Shown here: positions 32,945-44,182 of the stretch, piece after piece
Position numbering within the stretch: the stretch's first letter is position 1
Layout of the letters: the number at the start of each line of letters is the position of its first letter
Assembly (NCBI RefSeq): GCF_019925205.1
Contig: NW_026869896.1
Span: 1,860,001 to 1,924,000, forward strand
Reading direction: 5' to 3'
Length of the DNA: 64,000 nucleotides
Source of the DNA: Metopolophium dirhodum
Lineage: Eukaryota; Arthropoda; Insecta; Hemiptera; Aphididae
Translations under genes and position numbers: made by a program
Notes under the pieces: model-generated
What the model saw: the letters and a program-made list of their open reading frames with translations, nothing else
Told to the model about the DNA's origin: nothing
Databases searched by the model: none

Positions 32945-35461
32945 AGTTACTAAAAATAGATATAAAAATACAACATAATATGCAACGCCGGTCTTACTAC
33001 TCCGTAAAATTTGGAACTTTGCAGCTCAAATATATAATATGGAGAGTGAAAATTAATCGAGTTTCTACTGTACCTACAACCTAGTTACATTTAATTGTAT
33101 TTGGAAATATGAAATATCATACAATTAAAAATGGTAGGTATTCATGTAATTACTTACCAAAGGAAGTCGGAAGATATTATTCAATATTGAAGTCTGAAGA
33201 TCGCCCAAAACATCGACACTCGCATTAACTGCACACAGCAAAGACAGATCGACGACAGTGAAGAGAGGTTATAAAATAAAACACGACTACACGAGCCGAA
33301 AAGTCACAAATCATGGTTTTATTGTTACTCTGATAAAAGAGGGTACATAGTTCATAATAGTATATACTATTCGTTATATTATGGTTTTCTGTAAACACGG
33401 AGGTGATACTATCGCCGTCGTCGGTCAACCACGGTTGCCGATGACTATCAGCCAATCACAGAACGCAATCAGTTGAGCCTACCTTGCGTAAATGAGCGTA
33501 CCTTGCCGAATGGAATAACAGCTGTTTGCGCGTATTTTCCGTTTTCCCTCGGGCGGCTTTGGGCGGCCGTGATATGGTATAGGGGAAATATGGGAAACGG
33601 CGTTCCCCACCAGCTATTTGTCGGACCTCGTCGGGCCTGGTATCCCTGGATTCGTCTCATCAAGCGGCGTGCGACGAGCCATCGCACGCGGACGTACGCC
33701 TTACCGTTGGCCCGCCAGACTTCCAGAGGCGAGGGTTCCGGAAAAGCGAGTTTTCTCGGTGCCCGAGGTCCCTAGCTCGACGCGCGTTACACGGAACGTT
33801 GTGGGAGGGCACGGTCAATTTTAATCGGGCACAGTCGAAAAGAACGCTTTTTCAATAAAAAATTACATAGGTATTAATTCGTATTATATCTGGTGACGAT
33901 AAGATAGGTACACCAAACAGCACGCAAACGGTTTACCTACCTTCTTAGCACCCAAATTACTTGGTAAATATAAGGGTCTTACGCGTTTCAACCACTGAAC
34001 CATACACACTTGTCGTACGTTGATAGAACAGTATTCAAAATTTAAAAGAATCGGCAAAAAACTCAATTCCAATAAATTACGTAAAGCCAAAAAAAACGTG
34101 ATATTTAGGTCGAAAAACACGAAAAAAATTAAATAAATGCCTGACATTTATAGTATTAGTTATGTCCAACTATTATTCTTATGTACCTATCGATTAACAT
34201 TAATGAATAACAAACTAGCTACACGGCTACTAAAATAAGTTCAAAACATTTATTACTTGATACGTTACACAGATACGTATACCATAAGGATAGGCCTGGT
34301 CATACAAATAATAACGTAATTAGTTTTTAAACTTTTTGCTACTACGATTGCGGGTGAAATAAAGGTTGTACGTACTCGAACCATAGAGCCTTTTCGAATC
34401 CCCGTACGCCAAACAGTCAGATTCTCGAGTTCGGTAGCGATCTACGGGGAAAAAAAATCCAAAAAACAGGCAAATACTTAATTTTCCAAGTAGGTACAAA
34501 AAACACTCTAAAAATTGCCCCCCGAACCAAATGTCGGCTCAACTCGATCTCGGTTCCAATCGTTCCGACGTAAAGTGCTCTATGAAGTACGACTACAAAA
34601 CGGCTCGTAGCGTCCAAAATCTAAGTGTCGGTGTCGAAAAACACGAAAAACGCAGCTACCTACCCTAAACGAACCCTCCAAAGACGGGTAAAAAAGGCTC
34701 GTACGGTATCGACACAAGACGCCGAACTTAATCACCAACCTCCACACTATAGGAATCTCGAAGCTTCAGAAACGTACGACGACATCCCGAGTTTTTCCAA
34801 AATATCTTTGAGGGGTGGGGTCGAAAGCCTGGACTATTTAGGGGGGCTTGAAACAAATTTTTTGGTGGAGAAACGGTGCACCCGAGTTAGAACCCGACCG
34901 AGATACTTAAATCAAAAAAAAGGGGGGGTAATTTTCGGTATGATAAGCTCGTGGGCGGGCACAACCCATAGCTGCTTACGAAATATTTCCATGACGCTCC
35001 ACGCCTGCTCACTGGCGCGATGACAAAATGTCGAAATACCGAGCGCCGCAACACTCCGTATATAAGTGCACAACGGACGCTTTGCTCACACCGTATATTA
35101 ATATATATATATATAATAATTTATTTATTAATATATTAACATATTTTCTTTACTACAGCGGCTAAATCGATAATGATTCGCTTCACCGAGAGCAAGAAAA
35201 AAGCGGTGCAGTGGTACATGCGGCACAGCGATGCCAACTAGCAGATGCGGGTTCGACTCTCAATCATCGCATTTTTTTTTTTTTCAAAAAATATTACAAG
35301 TCAAAAAAAAACCTGAGTAAAATCCTAACTCCCGAACTATAAGTCGGATAGACCCCAAACCAGTATCAATCGATCCGGCTAACCGTCCTCCATTGAAATA
35401 AAATTCTAAAACAGTAAACCTCACTGAAAAATCAGGAGCTAGGGGTTTAAATTCAAAATGT
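32945..35461. other. EnSpm-B 5' region, no gene recognised
   Basis: About 2.5 kb lie between the transposase start and the AT-rich terminal zone. Open frames here (for example 33473-33775 and 34625-35023) have no recognisable domain and overlap on both strands. Sequence from 33460 to 35300 is less AT-rich than the rest of EnSpm-B and may be another, undelimited insertion. TATATAAG occurs near 35061. Confidence 0.4.
35203..35284 (+). ncRNA. Possible tRNA-derived (SINE-like) Pol III promoter segment
   Basis: GTGCAGTGGTACATG resembles a box A, and GGGTTCGACTC a box B 40 bases later, followed by a T13 run that could end Pol III transcription. Base-pairing of a real tRNA is not convincing, so this is a weak call. 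Confidence 0.3.
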
Positions 35462-35811
35462 CATTTAAACAATTTATTTTAAATAACATAATAATAATAT
35501 ATTATATATATTATTTTATTATTTCGCTTATGATATCATATTATTATTATATTCATAATAATATTTATAAAATAATTATTTGATGTTATATTAACATAAT
35601 TATTATAACAATATTGTTTAAATTAATATATGATATTGATTAAATATTATATTCTGAAAATTATAATATTATTTTGTTATTGATGTCATATAATTGATAT
35701 TCCATAATATTATTTTATAAAATAACTATTCGATATTATAGTAATGTTAATTCCATAATAATACTTTTGTAATGGAAAACTGATATTTATAAAATATTAT
35801 CATTACGAAAA
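35462..35811. repeat. AT-rich subterminal region of EnSpm-B (5' side)
   Basis: Repeated aataatattatt, ttataaaata and atattgat words mirror those at 18480-18840 at the other end. There is no gene. Confidence 0.5.
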
Positions 35812-35822
35812 TGCTATCTGGG
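35812..35822. repeat. EnSpm-B right terminal inverted repeat
   Basis: TGCTATCTGGG followed by AC, matching 18378-18388. Confidence 0.75.
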
Positions 35823-38800
35823 ACTTGGTATTACGTAAAAAATACCGGCAATATTCAAAACTACATCTACTTCCTTGATTCTATTAAATCCGAACTAATC
35901 AATTTACTAAAATCAATTGCGAGTAAAAATCCGATCAAGTTTAATTTAAAGCTTGAGGCGACTTATAATATACCAAATGTCGAATATTCATCGGAAAACC
36001 GTGCTTTTAAAACATCGGCTAAGGCGGTTTTCTGTGATACCGGAGTACAGGAAATTTTTGAAGAGGCATTCGCTAAATTAATGAAAGAGCAAGACGAGTA
36101 TACAAGCAAAGGTAGTGGTTTCACATTACAATGTATAGACGGTTTAATGTTAGGTGTATATAAATATACACCTATAGGCGGCTCATCCTACATACAACTA
36201 CCAGATGCAATAGAAAATAAAAAAGCTACGATTAACCCTCAAAACATAGACATGCAATGCTTCAAATGGGCAATCCTAGCAAAACATATTACAGGAGAAA
36301 ATAAATGTCGTATTGGTGATAATTATATAAAACACGAAAAAAAATATAATTTTACAAATATATCGTTCCCGACACCACTACACCAGGTTAAAATTTTTGA
36401 AAAAAATAAACCAAACGTGTCCGTACATGTTTACGGTATCGATAAGAAATTTCAACCACCAAAATTTCCGGAATATAAAGTATTCCCTCTGAAAGTAGTA
36501 CATGAAGAAAAACCCGACCATTTTGATCTACTTATAATATCAGACGGGGATAACAGTCACTATAGCTACATCTCTAATTTTTCACGGCTCATCAGATCAC
36601 AAAAAACCAAACACGATGGACAAACAATATTTTGCAAACGGTGCTTCACAACATTCGACAAACAACATTACAAATATAAATTAAACGGCGTGGCAGGACT
36701 AGAACAACATAAATTAATATGTGGGGAGCACAAACCCATACTACCTCAGATACCTGAACCTGGGTCAATACTCGAGTTTACTGCATGGGATAAAACACAA
36801 CGTCATCCTATAGTAATTTATGCAGATTTCGAAGCAATTCTCAAGAAAACTGATGAGAAAATTGGAGAAAAAACTACAGCTTTTCAAGAACACGAACCCA
36901 TGAGCTATGGGTATATAGTTAAAGCAAATGACGAAATACCGGTGGAACTGCTTGAAAAATTCAGAATTCCAACATCACCCGTAATCTACCGTGGAAATGA
37001 AAATAATAAGGACGTGGCGAAACATTTTGTAGATAGTATTGTGGAAATAGCTAAAAAAATTGAAGAATTACTCAAAACAAACATTCCTATAATTTTCACG
37101 GGTGAACAACGAAAAACACACGAATTATGTAATAATTGTAATTTATGTAAGACCAAGTTTTCTCGTGAAAATCATAAAGTGGCAGATCACTGCCATTTAT
37201 CGGGAAAATTTAGACAATCGTTATGCAATACGTGTAATCTTAAACTTCAAACACCAAACTTTGTACCGGTATTTTTTCATAATTTATCGAATTATGATTC
37301 ACATTTCATTGTCACTCGTCTTGGATATGATACAAACTCCATCTCTGTAATACCAAACAGCGAAGAAAAGTTTATTACGTTTTCAAAACATATAAGCAAT
37401 TCGTTCACATTAAGATTTATCGATACACTGAGATTTATGGCCTCCAGCTTATCAACACTTTCAAAAAATTTAATCAGACCTGGATTTGAAAAGTTTAGAA
37501 ACAGCGCAAAACATTTTTCCGCACAGGATTTATCACTAGTTACCCGTAAGGGTGTATACCCGTATGACTATACAGATGATTGGGATAAGCTCGAAGAAAC
37601 CAGTTTACCGGCAGAAAAAGATTTTTACAGTTCATTGGAAGAATCACATATAAAACATGAGGATTTTGAACATGCAAATACAGTTTGGAACCATTTCAGC
37701 TGTCAAACACTCGGGGAATACTCTGATCTTTATTTAAAAATTGATGTGTTACTGTTGGCTGATGTGTTTGAAAATTTCCGAGACCTCTGTTTAACCACCT
37801 ACCATCTGGATCCATCATTTTACTACACGGCGCCAGGATTTAGTTTTGACTGTATGTTGAAATACACGGGTCAACAACTCGAATTACTTCATGATTATGA
37901 CATGTTGTTAATGATTGAAAAAGGTAAAATGATTATATATTTTTTTTTAAAAATGTGAAATAATACTTGATTTTATTATAGGAATTCGTGGTGGATTGAC
38001 TCAGGCGAGCATGAGATATGCAAAGGCGAATAATGAAAAGACACCAGATTATGATTCAACAAAACCGAAATCATGGCTTGTTTATCAGGATTGTAAGAAT
38101 AATTTTAATATTTTAAATTAATTTAAATTAATTTAATTTGTTATTTAAATTCCAGGTAACAATTTGTATGGTTACGCAATGTCACAATTCATGCCATACG
38201 GTGTATTTAATTGGGTAGAACCCACACTAGATGGGTTAAATGCTTTAGACGATAGTTCACCAATAGGTCGGATGTATGAGGTTGACATATCATACCCAAA
38301 AGAACTTCATGACAAACATAATGACTTGCCATTCCTACCGAAAAATGATATTCCACCCGGTTCAAAAGTTAAAAAACTAATGGCAACACTCCATTCAAAG
38401 AAAAACTACGTGATTCATTATCGGAACCTACAGCAGGCCATTAAAAACGGACTAGTAGTGGAAAAAGTACCATATTTATTTTTTATTTTATTTATAAATT
38501 ATAAACTATAAATTTATTTTAGGTTCACAGAGTTATACAGTTTAATCAGTCAGACTGGCTTAAGAAATATATAGAATTAAACACTGAGATGTGAAAAAAA
38601 GCTAAAAACGACTTCGAAAAGGACTTTTTCAAACTTTTAAACAACGCTGTTTTCGGTATATAAATTTAATATATTTTTAATTATCTTACTAACATATCTA
38701 ATTAAAGGGAAGACGATGGAGAATTTAAGACATCGAATTAAAATGGAGCTTGTTTGTAGTGAAAAACGTCTGCAAAAACTTATAAACCTTACAACATTCA

Positions 38801-39667
38801 AACACTGCCTTACATACAATGAAACTCTGAATGCCATATCATTAGAAAATAAAATTATCAAGTTTTGCAAGCCAATATATATAGGTAAATACAATTAATT
38901 TACTATTATCAACCATATTTTAATATTTTTTAATTTTCAATAGGTTTTGCAGTATTGGAAATTTCTAAGACCGTTATGTATGATTATCATTACAACGTTA
39001 TGCAAACTCATTATGGAAATAAAATTGAGCTCATGTATACTGATACAGGTAAATGTTTTCAAATTAAACTAATTTTCATATGTTAATTTATAATGTTATT
39101 TTAGATTCACTGGTATACTATATCCAGACCGATGATTTTTACAAAGACTTGGAAAATAATTCCAATTTACTCGATCGAATGGAGACATCAGACTTACCAC
39201 GAGACCATCCGTGTTACATTGCCGAACGAAAGAAAATTCCGGGTCTGTTTTCCGATGAGACTAATTCAGAGGTTATGACAGATTTTTGTGCACTACGTTC
39301 AAAGTCTTATGCATATAAGATCAATGGTAAGGAGAAGATCCGGGCGAAAGGAATCCGAGGACATGTAGTGAAAAACCACATGAACTTCGACGATCATTAT
39401 CGCTGTGTGTTTGGGGATGCAACCTTGAATATTAAGACAGAAAATGTCTCTATCCGTTCATTCAAACATCAATTGAAGACCATTAAATCAAACAAAGTCA
39501 CTTATAATAGTTTCGATGACAAGAGGATTATACTCGAGGATAAAATGCATACCCTAGCTCACGGACACTACTCCACAGAGTGAGTTAAAAATAATTTTTT
39601 ATATTCTACTTATAATATTTATGAATTTTATAGGGAACCCGATACACTAGCTGAGCAAGATGAATAA
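35823..39667 (+). pseudogene. Polinton protein-primed DNA polymerase B, 3' exons
   Basis: Exons: 35825-37923, 37982-38092, 38156-38466, 38523-38655, 38708-38884, 38944-39048, 39105-39579 and 39634-39667; phases agree. Exonuclease motifs are YADFEA, HNLSNYDSHF and YLKIDVLLLAD. An embedded Cys/His cluster (CNLCKTKF...DHCHLSGKFRQSLCNTCN) resembles endonuclease VII/HNH proteins. Polymerase motifs are DCNNLYG (A), NNAVFGKTMEN (B) and YTDTDS (C). It would replicate the element from a terminal protein primer. An in-frame TGA at 38592-38594 stands at a position inferred to be Arg (CGA) and breaks exon 4. The apparent start Met at 35811 is EnSpm terminal sequence; the true N-terminus is at 17415. Confidence 0.85.
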
Positions 39668-39898
39668 ATACAACTTCTAGAGCTGGACAGATAGTTTTTT
39701 ATTCTAAAATAGATATTAAATTGTAAAATACCTTTGTAGTTATTTCATTTTTGTAAAATATCTACAGGGATATTATTTTTTTTTTCTATCTTGTAAAGTA
39801 TCCCTCTAGATATTGTAGGTAGATATTAAGTTAGGATAGGTTAGGATAAAGAACTCTTTAGTAATAAAAATAAATTTGATATTTATTTACAAAACATT
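39668..39898. other. Convergent intergenic spacer in Polinton
   Basis: This lies between the polymerase stop and the DEDD-like ORF stop. It has repeated tttgtaaaatatc and agatattaa words and a ttaggataggttaggata stretch, with no gene. Confidence 0.5.
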
Positions 39899-40372
39899 TC
39901 AACAATTATTTACAAACCATCTTCTTAGACTAAATACTTTATAAAATGTACATTGTTTAGGGTTAATCCCCATATGAAAAATACAACATGGCAAAGTTTC
40001 TTCATCACATATTTGATCTAATCGAGGGCATCCTATATCTTCAATGTTAATAATTACGACGTGTGGAATAAATTCTATAATAAGTTGTTTTTGCTGCTCC
40101 CCTTTTACGTAAATGTTTCTAAACTTTAAGGAATTCAATATTCTACTTAGTTCTTCATACTCGACATCACCATATTCTATTGATAGATTATGATAGTTAC
40201 GTTCCAACCACTTATTAGTTGTTCGGCTCTTATTGTCCTGCTTAGATTTAGAATTTTTAAAAATCCAATGTTGGCTTGCCCATGATTCAGTGTCTACAAT
40301 AGACATTTCTTTAATCATGTATTTATTATCCATTCCAAGAACACATTGTATATCGATGATGGCTGAAGACAT
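39899..40372 (-). CDS. Polinton small ORF, possible RNase H/DEDD-fold protein
   Basis: The 157-aa frame starts MSSAIIDIQ, where the Asp of IIDIQ sits on a first strand. It continues with NKWLERNYHNLSIEYGDVEY, NIYVKGEQQ and IINIEDIGCPRL, a spacing reminiscent of DEDD exonucleases (acidic residues on beta strands). A C-terminal Cys/His pair follows (LPCCIFHM, QCTFYKVFSLRRW). Similar proteins are widespread in hemipteran genomes in my experience of the family, but activity is unproven. Its ATG overlaps the stop of the upstream ORF (TAATG), so the two may be translated together. The next gene on the left is the convergent polymerase. Confidence 0.5.
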   Translation of the reverse strand: MSSAIIDIQCVLGMDNKYMIKEMSIVDTESWASQHWIFKNSKSKQDNKSRTTNKWLERNYHNLSIEYGDVEYEELSRILNSLKFRNIYVKGEQQKQLIIEFIPHVVIINIEDIGCPRLDQICDEETLPCCIFHMGINPKQCTFYKVFSLRRWFVNNC

Positions 40373-40686
40373 TATGGCTTCTCTTTATAATAAGTTTCTA
40401 TAGTGTTAAGACGGCTCAGTATAGTTGGTATTTTTTTTTTAATCTCGCATATAGTATCTTTGATATATTGTGATGATACTTCGCCTCTTGTCATATGCTC
40501 TGCAATCTCTATGCACGTTAATTCTAACTTTTTTGTTTGTTCTTGTTGTATATTAACGGATTTTTGATTTTCTTCAAGTAAATGTTCAATTTTATCCAAT
40601 TTAGACGAAAACGATTTGATTGTCTTTTCAAGATTTGTCACAAATTTATTTGTTTCACCAGCCCGAGAACTTCCGAACACGTCCAT
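40372..40686 (-). CDS. Polinton small coiled-coil protein
   Basis: The 104-aa frame (MDVFGSSRAGETNKF...) shows heptad-like hydrophobic spacing through most of its length (LEKTIKSFSSKLDKIEHLLEEN, then KKIPTILSRLNTIE), indicating a coiled coil. No known domain is visible. It lies between integrase and the DEDD-like ORF in the same orientation, 21 bases after the integrase stop, with a one-base-overlap TAATG link to the next gene. A structural or oligomerisation role is inference. Confidence 0.5.
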   Translation of the reverse strand: MDVFGSSRAGETNKFVTNLEKTIKSFSSKLDKIEHLLEENQKSVNIQQEQTKKLELTCIEIAEHMTRGEVSSQYIKDTICEIKKKIPTILSRLNTIETYYKEKP

Positions 40687-40707
40687 GCATATATAGCTCG
40701 ACTGACA

Positions 40708-41460
40708 CTATTTTCTAATGTCTATCGTATTTATCCAACTATTGTGTGTATTATCGAACCCTAACCATTTTACAAACATTTGGTTTCCCTTCTTACGAAT
40801 AATTTTTTCGACTAAATAATCATTTGGGTAAATGGTTTTCTGAATTTCCTCAGAGTAGAAACAGCCTGCAATCGGTTTTCCAGTATAATCTTCTAGTTGA
40901 TAAGTAGTAGGAAAAGTTTTATTTATTTTTATAATTTTAAATATTTCTGTGGACCAGCTCGGTAAATAACCTTTTGCAAATACCCCTTTATACGTGCTTA
41001 TCCTTACATTATCACCGATGTTAAATTTAATCTTTACATTTTTAATTTGACGTTGCTTTAATTTCACTGAAGAAGGATTTGCATCAGCTTGTATAGGCGT
41101 CATACCTATTGTTCTATGTTTTGAATTGTTATATTCGTTAATCAGAGATTGTAAAATGGAAACCCATTCATGTGATCCTCGTGCAGTGAACTCTCTATAC
41201 ATTTTTCCTTTAATTGTCCTGTTCAGGCGTTCTGCTATGCACGCTTTCGTTGTACTATACGTGGAATATTTATGTATATTATGTTTCTTCATCAACGCGT
41301 CGAATGTCGTATTGTAAAATTCTTTTCCGTTATCGACTTGTAAAAGTTTTGGTGACCGATCAAGTAATATTGTAGCCATAGCGCTAGTAACCTCTTTCCC
41401 TGATTTACTCTTTAACGGTTTCGCCCAAGAAAGTTTTGTAAATGCATCAATTACAACCAG
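40708..41460 (-). pseudogene. Polinton integrase with C-terminal chromodomain, N-terminus missing
   Basis: From GYKYFLVVIDAFTKLSW the frame continues through the core (LLQVDNGKEFYN and CIAERLNRT, the second Asp and the Glu 33 residues apart). An SH3-like region follows (FNIGDNVRISTYKGVFAKGY) and then a chromodomain (YLVEKIIRKKGNQMFVKWLGF...SW). The zinc domain and first catalytic Asp are lost where the sequence changes to Helitron near 41460. The longer open frame up to 41877 is Helitron sequence read out of frame. The enzyme normally inserts Polinton DNA with a 6-bp duplication; the chromodomain would guide it to marked chromatin. Confidence 0.85.
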
Positions 41461-42192
41461 GAAATATTTGTAACCAGACACGCGGCCCTCGCGCGGTCGA
41501 CGTCTTGGAGACGGCGGTTGAAGTCCTCCATCATGTTTGCTTCGTTCGCCTCGTACAACGCCAGCGGGTTTGAGGGCTCGCAGAACACCAGTATAGTGAC
41601 GAACAGATACCGCAGCTGCCGCGGTGTGTCCAACGTCGCCGATTCCGTCAAGCAATCCCGCCACGCTCGGTCGTCTTCCAATAATCCGAGTGCAACGGCA
41701 GCCGCCGTGAATGTTTCGTGAACGACCCCGTCCACCGTCCTTATGTCTTGAAAGGACTTCGGGCCTCTTCGGTTCAGAAGTAGCAATCTCAGGTGGAAAC
41801 GGTCCCGGTCCAGTGGGTTTACTATGTACATCCGAGCCAACGTAACGTTTGCCATCCGAATCCGCCGCGGCAACCACTGGGTGACATTTCTTACGAGTAC
41901 GTTTTCTTGATTACGTGGCATCTGCCAGGTGTAATGCGTCGGTATTTCTTGGTACAAGTGTTGTCGAGCATTCACGTCTGTTGTGTTGAGCGCGAAGAAC
42001 TGCGTGAGTTTTGTACTACGCACAGCTTGGTTCTGTAGCCGTTCTTCTGCTTGGCCCGGCGCAAAGTACACGTTCTGACGACCCTCCAGGTGGACAGGAA
42101 GTCTGACGACCGTGTGACTTTTGCCGTGCAATTTGTACGAAAACAACCGCCAGATGCCTTCTGGTGGGCTGACATATCTTGAGTTTACGTAA
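41461..42192 (-). pseudogene. Helitron replicase exon 7 (post-Rep region, truncated)
   Basis: A tttcag acceptor precedes 42192. The exon reads YVSPPEGIWRLFSYKLHGKSH, VVRLPVHLEGRQ and HYTWQ, then a leucine-rich FHLRLLLLNRRGPKSF and FVTILVFCEPSNPLALYE. These are conserved Helitron blocks between Rep and the helicase. The frame is open to the junction with Polinton integrase at about 41460, where similarity stops before the PIF1 Walker motifs. Confidence 0.8.
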
Positions 42193-43755
42193 CTGAAAAT
42201 TAATATTGAAAAGATAACTAACAATGGCTCTATAGATGATACCGTCTGGTGTTGTGATTGGTATTATTATTATTATTATTATATAATTCAAGTAAATGTA
42301 ATTTATTTTTAGTTCTGTAGACACAAAGCATTGCATTACAATGTGCATATGACGAAGAATCCCTACAACCGTTGAACGATATATTATGATGTTTTGATAA
42401 ATAAATGTCGTGAAATCAAATTGTTAATGTCAACTCGAGTAGCTAAATATAATCATAGTGGACGTCTAGTGAATGTTATGAATTAATTTATATAAGTATA
42501 CAATTTAATCTATAATTTAAAGAGTTGGTATTAGTATATTAGTAGTATATTAGGTGATCAAGGTGATAACAGTGTACAATCGGTGTATTTAATTCGATTT
42601 ATATTTTGTACTGTGAAAATTACACATAAAATATTCAAAATTTATAATATTATTATTATTATATTATATTATATTGTATCAGGTAGAGTACATTAAAGCT
42701 GTAGGAATGTTAATTTATGCCAATGAAAATAACAATCCATAAAAGCGTGTTTCACATTGCCGAGGTGTTGAAGTTTACAATTTGAGACAGTATATTATGT
42801 GATCACGGTTAAACATAGATCAGGTTATAAACCAAAATTTATATCTATTAGGTATATTAGTTAATTGGTGTACTTAATGTCATTGATGTTTAGTTCTGTA
42901 TGCAATGTAATGTGTATAAACAACTTGAATGAAAAAGCATAAAATAACAAATTTAATGTAATAATAATAATACCTAAAGAACACACATTAAATGTTAAGT
43001 ATATAATATAGTTAGTATACAATAGTAAAAAAAACTAAAAGTTATCGGTAAACGATTACAACAACCCTAAAAACCTAAAAAATAGTGAGTAAAATAATTC
43101 ATACACACTGGACACACTGCTAAAAATGACACATGCATAAAATATTGTTATATGCTAATAATGATGGAATGGTAATAATTTTCAATGTAATACCTATAAT
43201 AAAAATCTATCAATAATAATGTACACCACCTATAGAACTCTCTGTATAGAAGTACATAACATAAGGTACAACCTACATATTAATTAATATATAATTATAA
43301 AAATCCTAAGACACTATTAAATCATTTATTAATTAACTATTTATTTAATTTATGTTTAATACTGTATGCAATGGAATGTTTATTGTACACAGCTTGAATG
43401 AAGACACATGAAAAAAAGGATTAAATGTAATAAAAAATTATAAAATTAATATATAATATTATAAAAATCTTAAGACACTATTAAATCATTTATTAATTAA
43501 CTATTTATTTAATTTATGTTTAATACTGTATGCAATAGAATGTTTATTATACACAGCTTGAATGAAGACACATGAAAAAAAGGATTAAATGTAATATAAA
43601 ATTGTAAAAATCTTAGACACTATTGATGGGAATTATTAAAAATTAATAAATGATTTATTAGTTAACTATTTATTCAATTGATGTTTATTACTGTATGCAA
43701 TAGAATGTTTATTATACACAGTTTGAACGAAAACACATGATATAACGCATTAAAT

Positions 43756-43788
<33 letters not shown>

Positions 43789-44182
43789 GTTTATAAATGT
43801 AGAAGTTCCTAAAGTTTTGCTCAACTGAATATTCTTATTAAAATGTAGAAATGATTTCATAAAAAAGTAAAGTTCTTTAATCATTAAAATTTTAGTTTTT
43901 AGCCAATGTCAAACCAAAGTAGTTTTATTATTTCAAACTAAAACGTACATATTTAAAATTAAAAACAAAACAAGAGTAATACAAATTTTAAATTTAAGAT
44001 TTTTATGTGAATTTTAAAAATTGTCCAATTTAATATTTAATATTCCTGAACATAAAAAAGTAGTAAATAATTCCTACACAAAAAACACACTAAATAAACA
44101 TATACAATATACTATTGTAATCATTATATCATGTATACATTATATCGTTTATTTAAAATTATAAAATTAAGTTAAGACTCAC
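42193..44182 (-). other. Helitron intron 6 with tandem repeats
   Basis: A 2-kb AT-rich intron (donor GTGAGTC at 44182, acceptor at 42193). Three or four copies of a ~165-base unit containing actgtatgcaat(g/a)gaatgtttatt lie at 43297-43760, with an older diverged copy near 42880. An (aat)n run follows at 43758-43788. No gene is seen. Confidence 0.6.
43297..43795. repeat. Tandem ~165-bp repeats in Helitron intron
   Basis: Three consecutive copies share aaatcatttattaattaact, atgcaatagaatgtttatta and cacatgaaaaaaaggattaa. The third copy is more diverged. Confidence 0.7.

Larger units (their letters stand above)
18378..35822 (-). mobile_element. EnSpm/CACTA-like transposon EnSpm-B, complete ends
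   Basis: The 11-bp ends CCCAGATAGCA / TGCTATCTGGG are inverted repeats, flanked by the dinucleotide AC on both sides (18376-18377 and 35823-35824). The host reading frame closes perfectly over the insertion. Genes are on the minus strand: transposase (32944 to 22235, itself split) and then a DUF4806 gene (21812 to 19043). Both subterminal regions (18480-18840 and 35460-35810) are dense in aataatatta-type words. Without the gypsy insertion the element is about 8.9 kb. Superfamily rests on the transposase; a 2-bp duplication is slightly short for CACTA elements. Confidence 0.75.
17415..41460. mobile_element. Polinton/Maverick-type element, disrupted and truncated
   Basis: The segment combines a protein-primed family B DNA polymerase gene (plus strand) with a retroviral-like integrase ending in a chromodomain (minus strand), the diagnostic pair for Polintons, plus two small minus-strand ORFs between them. 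About 17.4 kb of it is the EnSpm-B insertion. Capsid, packaging ATPase and protease genes, which full Polintons carry, are absent, as is a recognisable terminal inverted repeat. The right end is lost at the junction with Helitron sequence. The left limit is set at the first polymerase-gene exon. Confidence 0.7.

Noticed and set aside
40708..41877. One long 389-aa frame joining integrase to an Arg/Gly-rich N-terminus
   Set aside because: The first ~140 residues are Helitron exon 7 read in a wrong frame; the integrase begins at about 41460.
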